Below are positions 7,586 to 10,767 of a DNA stretch of 10,767 nucleotides, piece by piece. The DNA is taken from NCBI GenBank assembly GCA_003024985.2, contig PXIH01S0056568.1; one strand, written 5' to 3'. Position numbers and translations under genes: made by a program. The notes beneath the pieces are model-generated. The model was not told the origin of the DNA and did not search any database. It saw nothing but the letters and a program-made list of their open reading frames with translations. The DNA is from Euperipatoides rowelli (Eukaryota; Onychophora; Udeonychophora; Euonychophora; Peripatopsidae). Within the stretch, counting starts at the first letter, position 1; every line of letters begins with the position of its first letter.

Positions 7586-8185
7586 CTTATGTGATATATT
7601 TCATAGTCTTCAACTATTTTTTTATTATTTATTTAGTCCTATTTACCCCATCATCAGTAAAATGACTAAACTTTTTTTGTTTTAATTTTTGTATGTATTG
7701 AAAGTGGAATGGTTAGCAACAATGGAGAGTTCAAAACACACCATTCTAACTAGCTTTGCAATATAAAAATGATTTGTTTGCTTTTGAAAATGAAAAAATG
7801 TATCAATTGTGGGATATGTTGCTGTTTGATTTGAGTATCATGGGGAAAATAAGATTTTCTTTTGAACAAATTGTTTGTTCTTCAAAGAAATTTGGTTTAT
7901 TAAAACTGTGTAATCTTGAATTTCTTTACTGGTGGTTGAATTTATAAAGGGAAAAGACGTAGGTAAATTTCCTTTATGGGAAAGATATACTACATGTTCC
8001 TCTTTGGTTAAATTTTTTATTTTTGTTCTCCACAATGTAAAAACTGTTATGCTTTGTTGTGGAAATATAATTTTAAAAAATGTATTTGATTATTATTCTC
8101 TGTTAAAAAAAAAGTGTGGATTTTTGTTGGAATTTTATATTTTGTGCTAATAAAATAATAATAATAGGTAACAATAATAAAAATA
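7586..8185 (+). other. Unassigned DNA ending in an (AAT)n tract, possible second retroelement tail
   Basis: This stretch is T-rich on the plus strand and has short open frames on both strands (for example 7756-7947, 7932-8150 and minus 7838-8035) with no family signature. It ends with TGCTAATAAAATAATAATAATA at about 8145-8166 and further AATAAT at 8173-8178. Several non-LTR retrotransposons end in TAA-type repeats, so this may be a 3' UTR. That is a guess, and a plain microsatellite is equally possible. Confidence 0.3.
8154..8166. repeat. (AAT)4 microsatellite
   Basis: Four AAT units plus one base follow AATAAA-like sequence. It may be a retroelement tail or an ordinary simple repeat. Confidence 0.75.
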
Positions 8186-8224
8186 TCATTCTGGTAAAGA
8201 ATTTATAGTTACAAAATAATTTAA

Positions 8225-8650
8225 TTTTTTAAATAATATTTTGTCTAATTTCAGTATTGCAGCTCCTTTATCCTTTTCAAAAACATCATCACTATTAACT
8301 TCCCGTCGTTCTAAGAATAATCTTTCATTTGTGTTCTTGTTCCTATGTAATATTTTAGCATCATCCCAGTTTCTTTTGTGCCCAAAATGATGTCCATGTT
8401 CAGCTATTGCTGGCTCATTGATCTTTTCCTTTAAAACAGATTCCTTAATGCTCTGTAATTTGGTTCCCAGAAGTTATTTCCTTTGGCCAACATATATTTT
8501 GACTAATGGGATATAGCATACAACTGAAGACTGCTCTAAATTGGTGTAGGGTCTTTTTGATGAAGATCAGTTGTTTAAGTGTTTTGACAGGTCTAAACAA
8601 AAATTTTCTTAATTTTTTATTGCAGGTGCTGGACTTTTACATAAAAATAT
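8225..8650 (-). mobile_element. Penelope-like retroelement fossil (linker and GIY-YIG endonuclease region)
   Basis: The minus strand, read from about 8640 leftwards, shows KLRKFLFRPVKTLKQL, then KDPTP in a shifted frame, then SSVVCYIP and IYVGQRK. A TAA at 8474-8476 interrupts the frame. KEKINEPAIAEHGHHFGH, NWDDAKILHR, ERLFLERREVNSDD and DKGAAIL follow. This order (a linker with FRPxxxL, a GVYxIP / YVGQ motif, AxAEHxxxxGH, W..A..L, and a late RLFLE) is that of the C-terminal GIY-YIG nuclease of Penelope-like elements, which nicks target DNA for priming. No reverse transcriptase could be traced further right. The copy is broken by frameshifts and a stop. It is antisense to the receptor exon. 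Confidence in the domain is good, less in the exact ends. Confidence 0.78.
8254..8500 (-). pseudogene. GIY-YIG endonuclease domain of the Penelope-like fossil
   Basis: The YVGQ motif (codons at 8483-8494) equals the YIG half of the active site. The preceding VVCYIP stands where GVYxIP is expected. The conserved late Glu is kept in RLFLE (codon 8309-8311). In the helix after YVGQ the usual Arg and His (TRLxEH-like) are replaced, reading GTKLQSIK, and a TAA lies just before. Downstream AIAEH and GHKRNWDDAKILH are well preserved. With a stop and altered active-site helix this nuclease is unlikely to work. Confidence 0.75.
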
Positions 8651-10493
8651 GTAAGGGTCTTAAGGTGTGGCTTTGGTATAAATAACTGCATCTTTTTTAT
8701 TTCACTGGATGTGAGAAATAAAGGATTCAGTAATCATAAATGCCTTACTTTTAAAAAAATGTAGGCCTATATAATAGTTTTTATGTATTTAAATTATTAT
8801 TTTCTTATTACAATAATAACTAAAAGCCAAAGGATGATTAGTAGGCTATACAGCCATTTTTAAAATATTCATTAGAGGAAAATAAAGTTGTGTTTTACAC
8901 TATTGCATTAAATTTTTGAAGTGATACACAATATTTGCTCAGAACTGGGAAATCTTATTATTGACTTCAGAGAAAAGAGAATTTAAAAATTTTTAAATGA
9001 ACGATGCACAGATGGAAGCTCACAGGATTGGAATTTGACTAAGTGAATCAACATCTCTGAGAAGACATGTTTGTTGTTCGTATCACAAATATGATAAAGG
9101 TATCCTACTGATTGTTTGGCTCAAAATCCACTTGTAATTATAAGAGGCTTCACATATTTATTCTATTAGAGGCTGATAATACATTTTTAATTTTGTGGAA
9201 ATAGGACTGAATGAACTTTCTATGTACTTTTTTAAATATAAGTGGTTTATTGACCAAGAAAATTGAGGATTAAAATGTAGTTATACCATATACATAGGAT
9301 AAATCTCAAAGGTGCATTTACAACCCTTCAGCTATTTCTTTGATTAGAATTTGGATATAGAATATTTTTTAATGTTTCTTTAAGGCTGTCAGAATTATAA
9401 AGAATTAATTTTATTTATTGTCAATTATGTCAAATTATGGCATCCTATACATATCCAAGCATTAACCGCTGCATCACAGGACATGACACTACTATTAGAC
9501 ATTTGTCACAATGAAAGGGCTAAATGATTATATTCTTCTAAAGATTAATTTGGATTTTCATTTATTATTATGAAATCTTTGTGAAGAACCATGTCCAATG
9601 TCCTGCATCCACCTTATCATTTACCAGTGCCAGTTCTAACTACCTATAGACCTTAGTGAAGCAATCCAAAAATTATACTGTAGATTCATCACATATATCT
9701 ACCAGATTTCATTCATTTACCCTATTTTATCCCCAAAATGAGCACCAAAATTTTAAACATGATTGTTTGAAATATATCAGTGCTATTACTGGAAAATGAT
9801 AAAAAAATGAAAGTAAAAGAACTTCCAAGTCAATAAATCCAGGATTGAGTTTTGCTAATATTATCATCAGATTCATTACACTGGCCCTTTAGTGACTCAC
9901 AATTACCATATACTGCAATATCATTTTTTTGCAGAGCGCCCATTTAAAACCATAAGAGAATTATTCTGCATAAATGCTAATAGTTGATGATCTCTTGTGT
10001 TTATGGTCATATCCTTTGAAGCTCTTTTCTTTCCTGAAAAATAAAACAAATTCTATAATCTATTCAATCAAGACTCAAAATTCAGCTTTAAAATCACCCA
10101 TATGAAAAAGAGTGAATTATAATGAGCATAGAAATTCTCTTCAACTTCATCAAGAAACTAATAGGTGAAGAGTAAATACAATAAGCGTTATATTGTTCTC
10201 TGAAAAACTTTCATTGTTTAATTTAAATCTGTTGTATAAACACCAATCTAAAACCAATTTAAATCTAATCTATTTTTTTGTTATTTTTATTTCATTAATC
10301 TTTTTACTGATGGATATAATAATATCTCCAGAAGTGTGACCCCTCCCTAATCTCTCAGCCACAGATTGCAATACAAAAATCTCTGTAAAAACTAAGATAT
10401 GTTTTACAGTGCCATGTTTCTAATAATAAAAATTTAAAAAATTAACAATATCAGCTACAGTAGCTTATATTATAAAATGGAAATTTGTGGATA
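8651..10493. other. Non-coding A/T-rich DNA, no gene recognised
   Basis: No open frame of 60 codons and no protein motif was found. There is an AGGCCT site at 8763-8768 and an 18-bp A/T palindrome at 8981-8998. A splice-acceptor-like TTTTTTTGCAG ends at 9934, but the sequence after it is not receptor-like and soon stops. It is probably still intronic or intergenic. Confidence 0.55.
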
Positions 10494-10508
10494 TGTGTGT
10501 GTGTGTGT
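10494..10508. repeat. (TG)7 microsatellite
   Basis: Seven TG units plus a T. The following 140 bp contain CTTGAAATTTGGCATATGGG and a GGGGTGGGGG block at 10631-10640. GT tracts followed by a GAAATTTGG-type phrase occur in dispersed repeats of arthropod genomes, so this may mark one copy; the family is unknown. Confidence 0.75.
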
Positions 10509-10767
10509 TCAATATGTTTAGCATACTTCCCAACACGGCACAAACTTGAAATTTGGCATATGGGTAGATGCCATAGTGCACACTGCACATAATGTAAAAA
10601 GTATAAAAATTGACTTTTTAATTTTTTTGTGGGGTGGGGGAGACAGCATGGCAGGAGATTTTCATGTAAAGAAAGAATAAAATGCTAGTTTTGCATAAAA
10701 TGAGACTGCCAAATACTGTATATTATTCCGTCCTGCTATATTTCATTACATAAAAGAAACAGAAGAT
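10509..10767. other. Window end, possible dispersed repeat, no gene
   Basis: It holds the phrase CTTGAAATTTGGCATATGGG near 10545-10564, repeated TGCACA-type words near 10577-10590 and a short G-rich block at 10631-10640. No coding signal is seen. It probably belongs to a dispersed non-coding repeat starting at the GT tract, but one copy alone cannot prove it. Confidence 0.35.

Noticed and set aside
7756-8150. Short open frames on both strands (7756-7947 plus, 7838-8035 minus, 7932-8150 plus)
   Set aside because: They overlap each other, match no family I know and have the A/T-driven composition of non-coding DNA.
8245-8300. Acceptor-like TAATTTCAG at 8254 as a receptor exon start
   Set aside because: The sequence after it is the antisense of the Penelope fossil and stops quickly in the required phase.
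8981-8998. 18-bp perfect palindrome of A and T only
   Set aside because: In DNA this A/T-rich such short palindromes are expected by chance.
9920-9990. Strong acceptor-like TTTTTTTGCAG as the next receptor exon
   Set aside because: Read in the required phase it gives ERPFKTIRELFC and a stop after about 17 codons, with no ANF-receptor similarity.
1-10767. CRISPR array, tRNA, rRNA, bacterial operon or defence system
   Set aside because: No regularly spaced identical repeats, cloverleaf, rRNA motif or compact gene cluster is visible. The spliced exon and retroelements indicate an animal nuclear genome.

Overview
The window looks like intronic and intergenic DNA of a large, A+T-rich animal genome, most likely an arthropod and perhaps a hemipteran-type insect. 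By eye it is about 70-75% A+T, and long reading frames are almost absent. It holds one clear host exon with a consensus splice donor, plus decayed copies of three kinds of retroelement. There are no bacterial-style operons, ribosome binding sites, rRNA, tRNA or CRISPR. The arthropod call is an inference from the style of the dispersed repeats (the degenerate ~95-140 bp units at 4956-5495, the GT tract at 10494, and recurrent AGGCCT) and is not proven.

Layout. 1-1950: A/T-rich DNA with no recognised gene. 1953-2078: a short coding-like stretch I cannot name. About 2650-3490 (minus strand): a fossil of a Ty3/gypsy-type LTR retrotransposon Pol, covering the integrase zinc-binding region, catalytic core and the start of the C-terminal region, with stops, frameshifts and a lost catalytic Glu. 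3530-3683: a small imperfect tandem duplication with one N. 3946-4558 (plus strand): an intact exon encoding the N-terminal half of an extracellular ANF-receptor / natriuretic-peptide-receptor-like ligand-binding domain. This is the only part under evident coding constraint. 4559-4955: its downstream intron. 4956-5495: degenerate tandem repeats with G-rich blocks, one fitting a canonical G-quadruplex pattern. About 5865-7585 (plus strand): a 5'-truncated, heavily mutated non-LTR retrotransposon (LINE) reverse transcriptase and C-terminal region with an A-rich tail, containing a perfect 24-bp-arm palindrome at 7224-7273. About 7600-8185: anonymous DNA ending in an (AAT)n tract, possibly another retroelement tail. 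About 8225-8650 (minus strand): a fossil GIY-YIG endonuclease region of a Penelope-like element. 8651-10767: A/T-rich DNA with no recognised gene, apart from a GT microsatellite and a short repeat-like patch near 10494-10640.

How the parts relate. The receptor exon ends in a strong splice donor, and no continuation of the receptor is visible within the following 6.2 kb. The LINE and Penelope fossils therefore probably lie inside a long receptor intron, in sense and antisense orientation respectively, and the gypsy fossil lies upstream in antisense. None of the mobile elements looks capable of moving. I did not find a convincing new multi-gene system; the points most worth checking are the receptor exon, the 50-bp palindrome, the G-quadruplex-like repeat and the Penelope fossil.
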